A stretch of 64,000 bases of DNA from Pseudoduganella buxea. Lineage in GTDB: Bacteria > Pseudomonadota > Gammaproteobacteria > Burkholderiales > Burkholderiaceae_D. Shown here piece by piece: positions 18,401 to 26,759 of this stretch. The notes beneath the pieces were generated by a model. The model saw only the letters and a list, made by a program, of their open reading frames with translations. It was not told the origin of the DNA and made no database searches. The translations under genes were made by a program, and so were the position numbers. Within the stretch, counting starts at the first letter, position 1. Each line of letters begins with the position of its first letter. The stretch spans positions 62,001-126,000 of the forward strand of contig NZ_WNKZ01000004.1 of assembly GCF_009720835.1 (NCBI RefSeq), read 5' to 3'.

Positions 18401-19978
18401 ATGGCTTCATCCAACGACAATGTCAGCATGGCCCTGTTCTGCGACTTCGAGAACGTCGCACTCGGCGTACGCGACGCGAACTACGAAAAATTCGATATCA
18501 AGCCAGTGCTCGAGCGCCTGCTGCTCAAGGGTAGCATCGTGGTCAAGAAGGCCTACTGCGACTGGGACCGCTACAAGGGCTTCAAGGGCCCGATGCACGA
18601 AGCGAACTTCGAGCTGATCGAAATCCCCCATGTGCGCATGTCCGGCAAGAACTCGGCCGACATCCGCATGGTCGTCGATGCGCTCGACCTGTGCTACACC
18701 AAGGCCCACGTCAACACCTTCGTCATCATTTCGGGCGACTCCGACTTCTCGCCGCTGGTGTCGAAACTGCGCGAGAACAACAAGAAGGTGATCGGCGTCG
18801 GCGTCAAGGATTCCACGTCGGACCTGCTGGTGGCGAACTGCGACGAATTCATTTTCTACGACGACCTGGTGCGCGAGAAGAGCCGCAACGCCAAGCGCGA
18901 TCCGCGCGAGCAGCCGCCCAAGCGCTCGCCCGAAGAGGAAAAACGCAAGCGCGACGAAATGGACAAGCGCCGCAACCAGGCCGTCGATATCGCCTACGAG
19001 ACCTTCGACGCGCTGGTGACGGAACGGGGCGACAGCGGCAAGATCTGGGCTTCCGTGCTGAAGGAAGCGATCAAGCGCCGCAAGCCCGATTTCAGCGAAT
19101 CGTTCTACGGCTTCCGCACCTTCGGCAACCTGCTGGAGGAAATGAAGGCGCGCGGCCTGCTCGAATTCGGCCGCGATGAAAAATCCGGTGCCTACGTGTA
19201 CCGCGGCAGCCAGCCGGCCCAGGCGCTTGGCGCGGACACGAGCGCCGAGACCGAGGCGCGCGAGCCGGCCGAGCAGCAGGGCCAGGAAGCAGCGGAAGTG
19301 CGCGGCGAAGCACGCGAAACGCGCGAGGCGCGGGAAGCACGCCAGGAAGGCCGCGGCCGTGGCCGTGGCAACCGTGGTGGCCGCAACCGCCGCGGCGGTG
19401 CCGAACCGGCCGATGCGGCTGCCCAGCCGATGGTCGACCTGGAAGCGCAGGAAGTGGCCGTGGCGCTGGAAGCGGCGGCGCAGGATTATGCCGCCGAAGT
19501 GCGTTCGGCCGAAGATGCGCTGAACGACCTGGCGCCGGCCCCGGCCGATGTGACGCTGGACGACGACAGCATGCCGTCGCCATGGCCGGCCAGCCAGCCG
19601 GCCGCTGACGAAGGCGATGCCGACGCTGCCGACGACGTGCAGGAAGCGGTCACCGAAGTTCCGGCCAAGCGCCCACGCAGCCCGCGCAAGCCGGCGGCCA
19701 AGAAGCCTGCCCGCACCAGCAAGGTCGCCAAGGCTGCGGCCGACGCCGCCGACGCGGTCGATGCCGTGCTGGTACCTGAACCGGCAGCCGACCCGGCGCC
19801 TGAACCGGCACCGGTTGCCGCCGCGGTGCCCGACAGCGAAACCGAGGCCGTGACGGCCGCCGGCGACGCCGCGGACACGGAGGCCGGTGGTGCCAAGAAG
19901 GGCCGCAAGCCCGGCACCCACAAGGCGCCGGCCCGCAGCCGCCTGCCGAGGAAGCCGAAGCCGAAGGCCGAAGGCTGA
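18401..19978 (+). CDS. NYN-domain protein with OST-HTH/LOTUS domain and RGG-like tail
   Basis: The N-terminal 165 residues form a NYN (LabA/DUF88, PIN-like) domain. Its conserved acidic residues are visible in LFCDFENVALG, SADIRMVVDALDL and IISGDSDFSPLVSKL, the arrangement that binds metal in PIN-fold RNases. A charged linker (165-190) leads to a winged-helix OST-HTH/LOTUS-type domain (about 195-270, with IWASVLKEAIKRRKPDFSES). The final 250 residues are low-complexity: an Arg/Gly box near 316-332 (GRGRGNRGGRNRRGG), then acidic/alanine/proline stretches, then lysine/proline-rich tracts resembling histone H1 tails. It is predicted to be an RNA-binding endoribonuclease; the target is unknown. 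Length 525 aa, single gene. Confidence 0.88.
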   Translation: MASSNDNVSMALFCDFENVALGVRDANYEKFDIKPVLERLLLKGSIVVKKAYCDWDRYKGFKGPMHEANFELIEIPHVRMSGKNSADIRMVVDALDLCYTKAHVNTFVIISGDSDFSPLVSKLRENNKKVIGVGVKDSTSDLLVANCDEFIFYDDLVREKSRNAKRDPREQPPKRSPEEEKRKRDEMDKRRNQAVDIAYETFDALVTERGDSGKIWASVLKEAIKRRKPDFSESFYGFRTFGNLLEEMKARGLLEFGRDEKSGAYVYRGSQPAQALGADTSAETEAREPAEQQGQEAAEVRGEARETREAREARQEGRGRGRGNRGGRNRRGGAEPADAAAQPMVDLEAQEVAVALEAAAQDYAAEVRSAEDALNDLAPAPADVTLDDDSMPSPWPASQPAADEGDADAADDVQEAVTEVPAKRPRSPRKPAAKKPARTSKVAKAAADAADAVDAVLVPEPAADPAPEPAPVAAAVPDSETEAVTAAGDAADTEAGGAKKGRKPGTHKAPARSRLPRKPKPKAEG

Positions 19979-20152
19979 CTTGCCGTGCCGGCCGCCGCCG
20001 GCACCTTGCCCCACAGCGCGTCTGCCGGGTCCACCCCCGCGGGCGCGCCGTTGTATCGGCCAAACCTGTCCCGCCGCGGGGCAGCATGCCGATTTACTGG
20101 CTTGCGCTTTGCTGCCATACTGGGGTTTACGCATCAATATGGCGGCATCCTC

Positions 20153-21004
20153 ATGGCGACACTGTCCGAACTCACCCTGTATCCCATCAAGTCGTGCGCC
20201 GGCATGGCCCTGCGCGCGGCCACCCTGACCAGCTTTGGCCTGATGACCGAGCAGATCTACGACCGTGAATGGATGGTCGTCGATGCCGATGGCCAGTTCC
20301 TGACCCAGCGCGAACATCCGAAAATGGCTCTGGTCGTGCCGCGCCTGAAGGCCGACACCCTGGAACTGCGCGCGCCCGGCATGCTGCGCCTGGAGATTCC
20401 CCTGGGGCTGCCCGATCCGGAGAGTGCGGCGACGCTGGACGTGACGGTGTTCGAGCACCGCCTGAAGGCCTACGATTGCGATGCGCTGACGGCGGCATGG
20501 TTCAGCAACTACCTGGGCGTGCCGTGCCGGCTGGTGCGGTTTCACCCGGACGCGCGGCGCCTGGCCAACCCGAAATGGACCGGCGGCGTCGAGGCGCCCA
20601 CCTTGTTCTCGGACGGTTATCCCGTGCTCGTCATCGGCGCCGAATCGCTGCGCGACCTGAACGGCAAGCTGGTGGCGGCGGGGCGCGATGCACTGCCGAT
20701 GAACCGCTTTCGTCCGAACATCGTGTTGGACGGCATCGAAGCCTTCGAGGAAGATTACGTCGACACCTTCACGATTGGCGAGGCCGTGCTGAAACCGGTC
20801 AAGCCCTGTCCCCGTTGCCCGATGCCGTCGATCGACCAGGAGCGGGGCGAATTCGGTCCCGACCCGCTCGACATCCTGCAGAGTTACCGCAGCAAGCCCG
20901 AAGTCGATGGCGCCGTGTGCTTCGGCATGAACAATATCCTGCTGGCCGGCGACGGCCAGCGTGTACAGGTAGGCCAGCAGGTCGCCGTCACCCTGGCATT
21001 CTGA
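20153..21004 (+). CDS. MOSC domain-containing protein
   Basis: The start MATLSELTLYPIKSCAG gives 283 aa. The frame is open upstream to 19985, but that part has no family similarity. Residues 1-115 form the MOSC N-terminal beta barrel (LYPIKSC, DREWMVVDADGQFLTQRE). The MOSC domain proper follows, with NRFRPNIVLDG and a KPCPRCPMPSID segment near residue 216, containing the conserved Cys. MOSC proteins act in molybdenum- and sulfur-transfer reactions or as N-hydroxylated-compound reductases of the YcbX type. No ferredoxin domain is attached here, unlike YcbX. Eight bases separate it from the diguanylate cyclase gene, which suggests one transcript. Confidence 0.88.
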   Translation: MATLSELTLYPIKSCAGMALRAATLTSFGLMTEQIYDREWMVVDADGQFLTQREHPKMALVVPRLKADTLELRAPGMLRLEIPLGLPDPESAATLDVTVFEHRLKAYDCDALTAAWFSNYLGVPCRLVRFHPDARRLANPKWTGGVEAPTLFSDGYPVLVIGAESLRDLNGKLVAAGRDALPMNRFRPNIVLDGIEAFEEDYVDTFTIGEAVLKPVKPCPRCPMPSIDQERGEFGPDPLDILQSYRSKPEVDGAVCFGMNNILLAGDGQRVQVGQQVAVTLAF

Positions 21005-21012
21005 GCGAGCCC

Positions 21013-22149
21013 ATGACGCAAAACGACACGGCCACGCCCACCGCGCTGGCGGCCGAAAACCAGATGCTGCGCACGCGCATGGCCTATATGATCGACCAGG
21101 CCGAACGCAATCATTCCATCATGACGCGGCACCAGGCCTTCGACCTGGAGATCGTCGGCGCCACCAGTTTTCCCGAGCTGGTGGGCAGCATCTTCCGCTC
21201 GCTGCCGGCCATCTCGGAACTGGACGCCGTCACGCTGTCGCTGATCGACGAGGATGCCGACATCCACACGGTAATGGAAAAGCTGGGCGTCGATTTCGCC
21301 GCCTTCCCGGACCTGCTGTTCGAGCCGGGGGTCGAGCAGCTGGGCTTCGACATGGGGCCGCGCCAGACCCTGTCGCCGCCGCCCAAGCCCGTGCTGGGCA
21401 TGTACGATCCGGCCCGGCATGCGCGGCAGTTCCCGCAGCCGGCCCAGCGCCTGCAAAGCGTGGCCATCGTGCCGCTGCTGCGCAACAAGCGCGTCATCGG
21501 CACCCTGAACCTGGGCAGCGTCGACCCGGCCCGCTTCACGCCCAGCCTGGGCACCGACTTCATCGAGCACATGGCATCGATCATCGCCATCTGCCTGGAA
21601 AACGTCATCAGCAACGAGATGCTCAAGTACATCGGGCTGACCGATTCGCTGACGGGCGTGTATAACCGCCGCTACATCGACCGGCGCCTGCTGGAAGAAA
21701 TCGCCCGGGCGCGGCGGCAGCAGTACACGATCTCGTTCATGTATATCGATATCGACCATTTCAAGCGCGTCAACGACACCGTCGGCCACCAGGGCGGCGA
21801 CGAGGTGCTGCGCGAAGTGGCGGGCCGCATCAAGGCCGAACTGCGCCTGTCCGACGCGCTGGCCCGTTTCGGCGGCGAGGAGTTCGTCGTGCTGCTGATC
21901 GACGCGGACCTGGACAGTGCCGCCTTCGTGGCCGAACGCATCCGCGCCGGCATTGCTGCCTCGATGATCGGCCTGCCCGGCGGCGTGCAGCTGTCGATCA
22001 CGGGCTCGATCGGCGTGGCCAGCCTGGACCAGACAGGCGACGGGCCCGCCGAAGCGGCCGCGCTGGAACTGATCTCGCAGGCCGACGAGGCCCTGTACCT
22101 GGCCAAATCCGGCGGGCGCAACCGGGTGGTGCGGTACACGCCCGACTGA
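21013..22149 (+). CDS. GAF/DUF484-GGDEF diguanylate cyclase
   Basis: This 378-aa protein should make c-di-GMP from two GTP. The N-terminal coiled helix (AENQMLRTRMAYMIDQAERN) leads into a GAF-like sensory domain about residues 45-200. The GGDEF domain begins near LTDSLTGVYNRR. The active-site loop is GGEEF at 287-291. The allosteric inhibition I-site RxxD (RLSD, 278-281) is intact five residues before it, so product feedback is expected. The metal-binding DIDHFKRVND motif is present. It is adjacent to the MOSC gene on the same strand and its stop abuts the convergent DyP gene with no spacer. Confidence 0.93.
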   Translation: MTQNDTATPTALAAENQMLRTRMAYMIDQAERNHSIMTRHQAFDLEIVGATSFPELVGSIFRSLPAISELDAVTLSLIDEDADIHTVMEKLGVDFAAFPDLLFEPGVEQLGFDMGPRQTLSPPPKPVLGMYDPARHARQFPQPAQRLQSVAIVPLLRNKRVIGTLNLGSVDPARFTPSLGTDFIEHMASIIAICLENVISNEMLKYIGLTDSLTGVYNRRYIDRRLLEEIARARRQQYTISFMYIDIDHFKRVNDTVGHQGGDEVLREVAGRIKAELRLSDALARFGGEEFVVLLIDADLDSAAFVAERIRAGIAASMIGLPGGVQLSITGSIGVASLDQTGDGPAEAAALELISQADEALYLAKSGGRNRVVRYTPD

Positions 22150-23526
22150 TCAGCCGTCCAGGCCCCCCAGCCGCCGCAAGGCCCGCAGCCCGGGCATGAA
22201 CAGGTACTCGCCGCCGCGCAAGGTGCAGAAGCTGTGGATGCCGTGGATGCGCCGGCGCACGGGCCGTTCGGGTAGCGTGAAGGTGGCGCCGTCGGGCTGC
22301 TGGCCCACCAGCGGGTCGCGTTCCTCGCCCAGGTCGATGAAGTTGCCGTGGTTGATCCACTCCTGCTGCATGAATTCCATCGTCTCGGCGGCCTTGGCCG
22401 ACAGGCCGATGAAGAACAGGCCCCGCTCGGCGCCGTCGTCCTCCAGCAGGTTGGGGTCGTAGGGCGGGCCGAAGGTGGTGCTGCGCCGGGACAGGCGGTG
22501 CAGGTTCACGTCCGTCAGGATGGCCAGCTTGCTGTCGCGCGGATTCATGCGCCGCATGTGGCATCCGTGCGGCACCTTCAGGCCTTCCTGGTCGTCTTCA
22601 TAGGTGAAGTCGTTGTTGCGCTGGCGGTCCTTGCCCAGCGCCGCATCGTCGCGTTCCGGCGCCAGGGTCAATGGCGCGCCGCTGCGCCAGCGGCCCACCA
22701 GCTTGGCCGCCAGCAGTTCCTGGCCGTCCGCGTCGCCGCCATGCTCGCGCAGGAAACGGTTGAAGCCGGCCACGTCCGTGTGGTACTTGCGCAGCACCAC
22801 ATAGCTGCCGTTGCGCCCCAGCGGCTCGCTTTCCGTGCCCGGCTGCGCCAGCGGCACGCCCGCTTCGCCGGGGTAGCCCAGGATGAATTCACCGGCCTTG
22901 ATGGGCCGGCCCTGGCCGGGCCACGTGTCGGCCGTGCCGCCTTCGATGGCGGGGTTGCTGATGTTGTCGCGGTAGCCGAAGGCGTTGCGGCTGTCCGGCT
23001 GGGCGCCGAAGTCGTGCGAAGCCAGTACGGTGACGTCGCGCATGCTGGCGAACTGCTCGCGCGCCGTCGCCATCGCAGCCTGCCACGACGCTTCGTCCGG
23101 CGCGAAGATCGACACGGCCAGGTGCACCTGGCCGCCGGCGAAGGGCGCTTCCCACGTCTCCGGTGCGTTCGGTCCAGTGTCCTGCAGGCGGTCGGCGCGC
23201 GCCGCCATGCCCGCGCTGAAGGCGGCCGGGAAGCTCGCCAGCAGCGCCTCGTCCAGTGCCAGCGCGCGCAGGCCGGCGTGGCTCAGGGCCACGGCGATCC
23301 ATGCCTCGGTATTGTCGCGGGCATCGGCTGCGCTGCGCACATGCGGCGCCAGACTGCCCAGCAGGGCGCGCCCGCCGGCGGCGCTGTCGAAGCGCAGCAG
23401 CACGTGGGTGCCGAAGTAGGGATCGGGGCGGTCGAACAGCACGGTGGCCTGGATGTCGTCCAGCTCCAGCGGCGCGCCCGGCGCTTCGTGGTGGACCAGG
23501 GCCTTGACCTTCTCAAGAATCGACAT
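22150..23526 (-). CDS. Dye-decolourising (DyP-type) haem peroxidase
   Basis: The 458-aa protein has the DyP ferredoxin-like double fold and no Tat or Sec signal, so it is cytoplasmic unless encapsulated. The distal motif GxxDG is present as GYRDN (184-188, Asp187), a variant ending in Asn. The likely proximal haem ligand is His323 in GCHMRRMNPR, and an arginine follows in LHRLSRRSTTFG. DyP enzymes oxidise dyes and phenolics with hydrogen peroxide. It is the last gene of a three-gene unit; its first 14 bases overlap the end of the 202-aa gene in another frame. Confidence 0.92.
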   Translation of the reverse strand: MSILEKVKALVHHEAPGAPLELDDIQATVLFDRPDPYFGTHVLLRFDSAAGGRALLGSLAPHVRSAADARDNTEAWIAVALSHAGLRALALDEALLASFPAAFSAGMAARADRLQDTGPNAPETWEAPFAGGQVHLAVSIFAPDEASWQAAMATAREQFASMRDVTVLASHDFGAQPDSRNAFGYRDNISNPAIEGGTADTWPGQGRPIKAGEFILGYPGEAGVPLAQPGTESEPLGRNGSYVVLRKYHTDVAGFNRFLREHGGDADGQELLAAKLVGRWRSGAPLTLAPERDDAALGKDRQRNNDFTYEDDQEGLKVPHGCHMRRMNPRDSKLAILTDVNLHRLSRRSTTFGPPYDPNLLEDDGAERGLFFIGLSAKAAETMEFMQQEWINHGNFIDLGEERDPLVGQQPDGATFTLPERPVRRRIHGIHSFCTLRGGEYLFMPGLRALRRLGGLDG

Positions 23527-24121
23527 GGCCGCTCACCTTGTCCAGGAATTCCTGCAATGCGTCGTTGATGCGCTGCAGCCGGCGCGTGTCCACCACCGAC
23601 AGGTGCGGATTGGCCACGTACCAGCCATCGGCCGTCAGCTGGTGGCTGGCGATGAAGTCCTTCACCCCCGGGTCCTTGATGCCGGGCCAGCCCTCCACAG
23701 ACGAAAACAGCAGGTCCATCAGGTCGGGAATCTTGGTGGCGAAATCCTCGATATAGGTGTCCCAGTCGCCGTCGTAGGTGGTGGCGAACAGGATCTTCGT
23801 ATCGTTCTCGAAGAAGACGAAGCGCATGTCGTGCAGGGTGGCGACCTTCTGCGCGCCGGCGAAGTTGCCGTTGACGAGCTTGAAGATGCGGCGCAGGCGG
23901 TCGGCACCGCCCGGCTTCAACGGTGCGATCGCCGTCAGTTCCGACACCTTGCCGGACTGGCGGCCGATGCGGCCGGCCGAACCGGGTTCGGCGTCGGCAT
24001 GGGGATCGTGCTCGCGCAGGATGTTTTCCAGCGCCAGTTTCAGCAGTTGCGGTGCGTCGCCGAGGGTTTCCTCGACCGTACGTTTGATGGCGGCGAGATC
24101 GGTGGTTTTTTGTTCTTGCAT
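23513..24121 (-). CDS. Conserved 202-aa protein in peroxidase module
   Basis: No named function is recognised. The start MQEQKTTDL has an AAGGAAG ribosome binding site; a longer start would overlap the catalase-like gene. The protein is soluble, with an N-terminal helix rich in charged residues, then a basic linker. A conserved-looking core follows with MRFVFFENDTKILFATTYDG, DWDTYIEDFATKIPDLMDLL, GWPGIKDPGVKDFIASHQ, WYVANPHLSVVDTRRL. The core pattern (beta strands with an aspartate-rich YDGDW turn) may be a ferredoxin-like partner domain for the haem enzymes, but this is inference. It sits 19 bases after the catalase-like gene and overlaps the DyP gene. Confidence 0.8.
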   Translation of the reverse strand: MQEQKTTDLAAIKRTVEETLGDAPQLLKLALENILREHDPHADAEPGSAGRIGRQSGKVSELTAIAPLKPGGADRLRRIFKLVNGNFAGAQKVATLHDMRFVFFENDTKILFATTYDGDWDTYIEDFATKIPDLMDLLFSSVEGWPGIKDPGVKDFIASHQLTADGWYVANPHLSVVDTRRLQRINDALQEFLDKVSGHVDS

Positions 24122-24140
24122 GGTGCTTCCTTGAATGAGG

Positions 24141-25244
24141 TCAGTCGGGCACTTGCGCCAGGTCGTCGATTTCGATGCGCGGCTGCGCATTCATCTCGTG
24201 GCGAAAGCGGCTCGACGTTTCGTAGGCGCGGATGCGGGCGCGCATGATGGAGCCGAGCGGCTGGTGGGCGGCAACGCCCTGCCAGGGGTTAAAGGACAGC
24301 ACGTCGTCGGCGAACACGCGGCGCGCGGGGCTGAACGCTTCCTGCGCCGGCAGCGTCAGTTTCGCCACCGGCAGGTAGGGCGAGTCGTTCTCGTCCCAGC
24401 GGATCGATGCGTCCTCGATCGGCATCTTTTCGATGTCCGTGCACAGCTGCACGCGCAGCTCGTATTCGGCGCCCTGGGTGCGGAAGAAATCGACCACGAG
24501 GTCGCGCAGTTCCGAGTCGCCCGCGTCGTCGCGCAGCGGCTGTCCGGTGAGGGCGCGCACGTTGTCGCTGAGCGGCGCGGCGCACACCTTGGCGACGTAG
24601 TCGCCGTAGCGGATGGCGGCCATGCTGTAGAAGGTCTCGCCCAGGATATGGTTGTTCGGCGCGCCCAGCGTGTCGATGACGGGGTTCTCGATGCCCAGCA
24701 GGTGCAGCGCCTTGCTGCCGCCATGGGCCACGGCGGCCAGGATGCGGCGCACCGCTTCCGGATCGTCCGCATGCTGTTCCAGCAGCTTTTGCGTCTTCAG
24801 GTAGGCGGCCGCGTGGCCGAAGGCGATGACGGGGTGGTTCACCAGCAGCAGGTCCTGGGTGCGGGCAGCTTCCCGGCCCGGCAGCAGCTGCGTGCCCTGC
24901 ACCCCCAGCAGCTTGATGGCCATGCCGCGCGGAGCGGCGATGCGGTCGCTGTGCAGGTCGCCCGGCGCCGTGGACAGGCGCAGCACGACGGGGTAGGTGG
25001 CGGGGGAGGCGAAGACGCCCTGGCGCAGCGGCTCGGGCAGCTTGTCGTAGACGTCGATGTGTCCTTTGAGCACGCCATGGCTCTTGGCATGGGCGTCGCG
25101 GGTGGCATGGCGATGCTTGTCGAACACCTTGGTGTTCACGCGCAGCATCGATTCGACGATGGCGTCGATGGTGGCGTCTTCGTTGGCCTGCTTCACTTCC
25201 AGGCCTTCGGTGTAGCGTACATAAGTCGGTTTGACGTGACTCAT
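24141..25244 (-). CDS. Catalase-family haem protein (small catalase-like)
   Basis: This 367-aa protein is shorter than true monofunctional catalases (480-500 aa). It resembles the catalase-related group that includes fatty-acid hydroperoxide enzymes. Seen: distal His56 in AHAKSHGVLKG, a LRLSTAPGDLHSDRIAAPRG segment followed by GMAIKLLG, the RRVFADDVLSFNPW region, and the likely proximal Tyr341 in RIRAYETSSRFRHE. The substrate may be an organic or lipid peroxide instead of hydrogen peroxide, but that cannot be decided. The ribosome binding site AAGGAAT precedes ATG. It leads the catalase-like/202-aa/DyP unit; the neighbour on the other strand is a separate OmpA-type gene. Confidence 0.9.
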   Translation of the reverse strand: MSHVKPTYVRYTEGLEVKQANEDATIDAIVESMLRVNTKVFDKHRHATRDAHAKSHGVLKGHIDVYDKLPEPLRQGVFASPATYPVVLRLSTAPGDLHSDRIAAPRGMAIKLLGVQGTQLLPGREAARTQDLLLVNHPVIAFGHAAAYLKTQKLLEQHADDPEAVRRILAAVAHGGSKALHLLGIENPVIDTLGAPNNHILGETFYSMAAIRYGDYVAKVCAAPLSDNVRALTGQPLRDDAGDSELRDLVVDFFRTQGAEYELRVQLCTDIEKMPIEDASIRWDENDSPYLPVAKLTLPAQEAFSPARRVFADDVLSFNPWQGVAAHQPLGSIMRARIRAYETSSRFRHEMNAQPRIEIDDLAQVPD

Positions 25245-25371
25245 CAGATTCCTTCTGGCGGTTACGGTCGAGCCAGTATAGGAAGCACGTTTGTAACGTC
25301 CGGTAGAGTGGGCCTTCTAGACTATTGGTGGCGAGAACCGTTAGAGTGCCGGATGTCGCCTTCCGGCCTTG

Positions 25372-25400
25372 TTGCAAATAAGGCAATGCGGCTCTACAAT
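25372..25400 (+). promoter_or_regulatory. Sigma-70 promoter for the DUF4892/OmpA gene
   Basis: TTGCAA (25372-25377) and TACAAT (25395-25400) are separated by 17 bases, 33 bases before the start codon. The match is good; activity is inferred. Confidence 0.7.
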
Positions 25401-25433
25401 CGTGCTCTCCATTCACGACCGACCGGGACAACC

Positions 25434-26429
25434 ATGCGTCATTACCAGGCACTTGCCATCTTGCTGTGCGCCGCCGCGGCCCCTTTTGCCCAGGCCAAGA
25501 TGCCTGCCGAGGATGTCATCCAGGGCGTGCAGGACCACCCGCTGCTGTCGCGCTTCGACGGCGCCAAACTGGTCGGCTACGGCTTCAAGGAATATGACGA
25601 AACGACGCTCCCTGCCGGCAAGCGCGGGCGCCGGAACGAGGGCGAGGACGGCTTCGAAAACCTCATCAAGCTCGAAGGGCGCTACACCCGGCTGGCCTAC
25701 AACTTCCCGAACGACCGCTCGACCCTGGAAGTGATGCGCAATTACGAGGCGGCCCTGCAGAAGGCCGGGCTGAAGACGCTGTTCGCCTGCGCCAAGGAAG
25801 AATGCGGCCGCACCTTCGGCAGCTACTGGTACCAGCGCCTGTCGAACAACTACATCAAGGGTTCCTACGTCGGCCCCTTCAACTTCGGCCGCGAGAACAT
25901 GCGCTACCTGCTGGCCAAGGGCACCCGGCCGGACGGCTCGTTAGTGCACGTGGCGGTATATGTGACGGCGCCCGTGGGCAAGCAGAACGGCGGCATCCAC
26001 CTGGCCATCGTCGAAGGCAAGGCCATGGAAACGGGCAAGGTGACGGCCAGCCTGAACGCTGCCGACATGGCCAAGAGCATCGCCGCGGACGGCAAGGTGG
26101 CGATCTACGGCGTGCTGTTCGACACCGACAAGGCTGACGTCAAGCCGGACTCGAAGCCCGCGCTGGCCGAGATGGCCAAGCTGCTGCAGCAGGACCCGAA
26201 GCTGAAGGTCTTCGTCGTGGGCCACACGGACAACCAGGGCACGCTGGCGCACAATATCGACCTGTCGCAAAAGCGCGCCGACTCGGTGGTGAAAGTGCTG
26301 GCGGCCGACTACCGGATCGATCCGAAGCGCCTGAGCCCCAAGGGCATCGCCTCGTACGCGCCGGTCGCGTCGAACGACGCCGACCCCGGCCGCGAAAAGA
26401 ATCGCCGGGTCGAGCTGGTCAAGCAATAA
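25434..26429 (+). CDS. DUF4892 and OmpA C-terminal domain protein
   Basis: The start MRHYQALAILLCAAA has a signal peptide ending around FAQA-KM and gives 331 aa; the frame is open for 1.3 kb upstream, which is the antisense of the catalase-like gene. The N-terminal half (about 22-205) looks like DUF4892 (HPLLSRFDGAKLVGYGFKEY, then CGRTFGSYWYQRL). The C-terminal 115 residues are an OmpA peptidoglycan-binding domain: VLFDTDKADVKPDSKPALAE, VVGHTDNQGT and SQKRADSV. The Asp and Arg residues that bind diaminopimelate are present (HTDN; NRRVEL). It should anchor the outer membrane to the cell wall. Confidence 0.9.
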   Translation: MRHYQALAILLCAAAAPFAQAKMPAEDVIQGVQDHPLLSRFDGAKLVGYGFKEYDETTLPAGKRGRRNEGEDGFENLIKLEGRYTRLAYNFPNDRSTLEVMRNYEAALQKAGLKTLFACAKEECGRTFGSYWYQRLSNNYIKGSYVGPFNFGRENMRYLLAKGTRPDGSLVHVAVYVTAPVGKQNGGIHLAIVEGKAMETGKVTASLNAADMAKSIAADGKVAIYGVLFDTDKADVKPDSKPALAEMAKLLQQDPKLKVFVVGHTDNQGTLAHNIDLSQKRADSVVKVLAADYRIDPKRLSPKGIASYAPVASNDADPGREKNRRVELVKQ

Positions 26430-26435
26430 TTGCCG

Positions 26436-26463
26436 AAAAAATGGGGTCTGTCCCCATTTTTCG
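26436..26463. repeat. GGGGTCTGTCCCC palindromic repeat, likely bidirectional terminator
   Basis: A near-perfect palindrome with the core GGGG-TCTGT-CCCC is flanked by A-tracts and T-tracts. It lies between the convergent OmpA-type and YnfA-like genes. A hairpin with a T-run on both strands fits a shared terminator. The same core recurs at 41583, 44483, 44532, 52226, 52268 and in 60389-60557. Confidence 0.75.
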
Positions 26464-26477
26464 AGCAACAAACCCCG

Positions 26478-26759
26478 TCAGCCGCGGGGCTGCAGGGCGA
26501 TGACGGCCATGCCGGCCAGGACGCGCAGCCACGCCAGCGCCACGGCGATGTACATGCCGCCGTAGGCGGCGTAGGTGCGGGCAGCGGCGCTGGGGTGCAG
26601 GGTCAGCAGCCACGCGAACAGGGCCAGCGACACTGCCGCCGGCACGAGCAGCCACGCGCTGCGGCCCTGTTTCAGCACCAGCCAGGGCAGGTAGCAGCCG
26701 GCGATTTCGGCCAGCGCGGTGACGGCGAACAGGGCGCAGACGCGGAGCAGTTCCGTCAT
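26478..26759 (-). CDS. YnfA/UPF0060-family small membrane protein, internally shortened
   Basis: The 93-aa protein aligns end to end with YnfA (usually about 108 aa), a four-helix SMR-like protein linked in some bacteria to drug efflux. Seen: [53 protein letters not shown]. After WLRV the family normally has about 17 more residues (the VDGV..D..GA segment) before a final LxGM; here WLRV runs straight into [11 protein letters not shown]. The deletion is in frame and would fuse helices three and four into one long segment. The start overlaps the antiporter stop (ATGA). Function may be altered or lost. Confidence 0.85.
   Translation of the reverse strand: MTELLRVCALFAVTALAEIAGCYLPWLVLKQGRSAWLLVPAAVSLALFAWLLTLHPSAAARTYAAYGGMYIAVALAWLRVLAGMAVIALQPRG

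Noticed and set aside
24135-25433. Long fused start for the OmpA-type protein
   Set aside because: The extra 433 residues are antisense to the catalase-like gene; a signal peptide starts at 25434.
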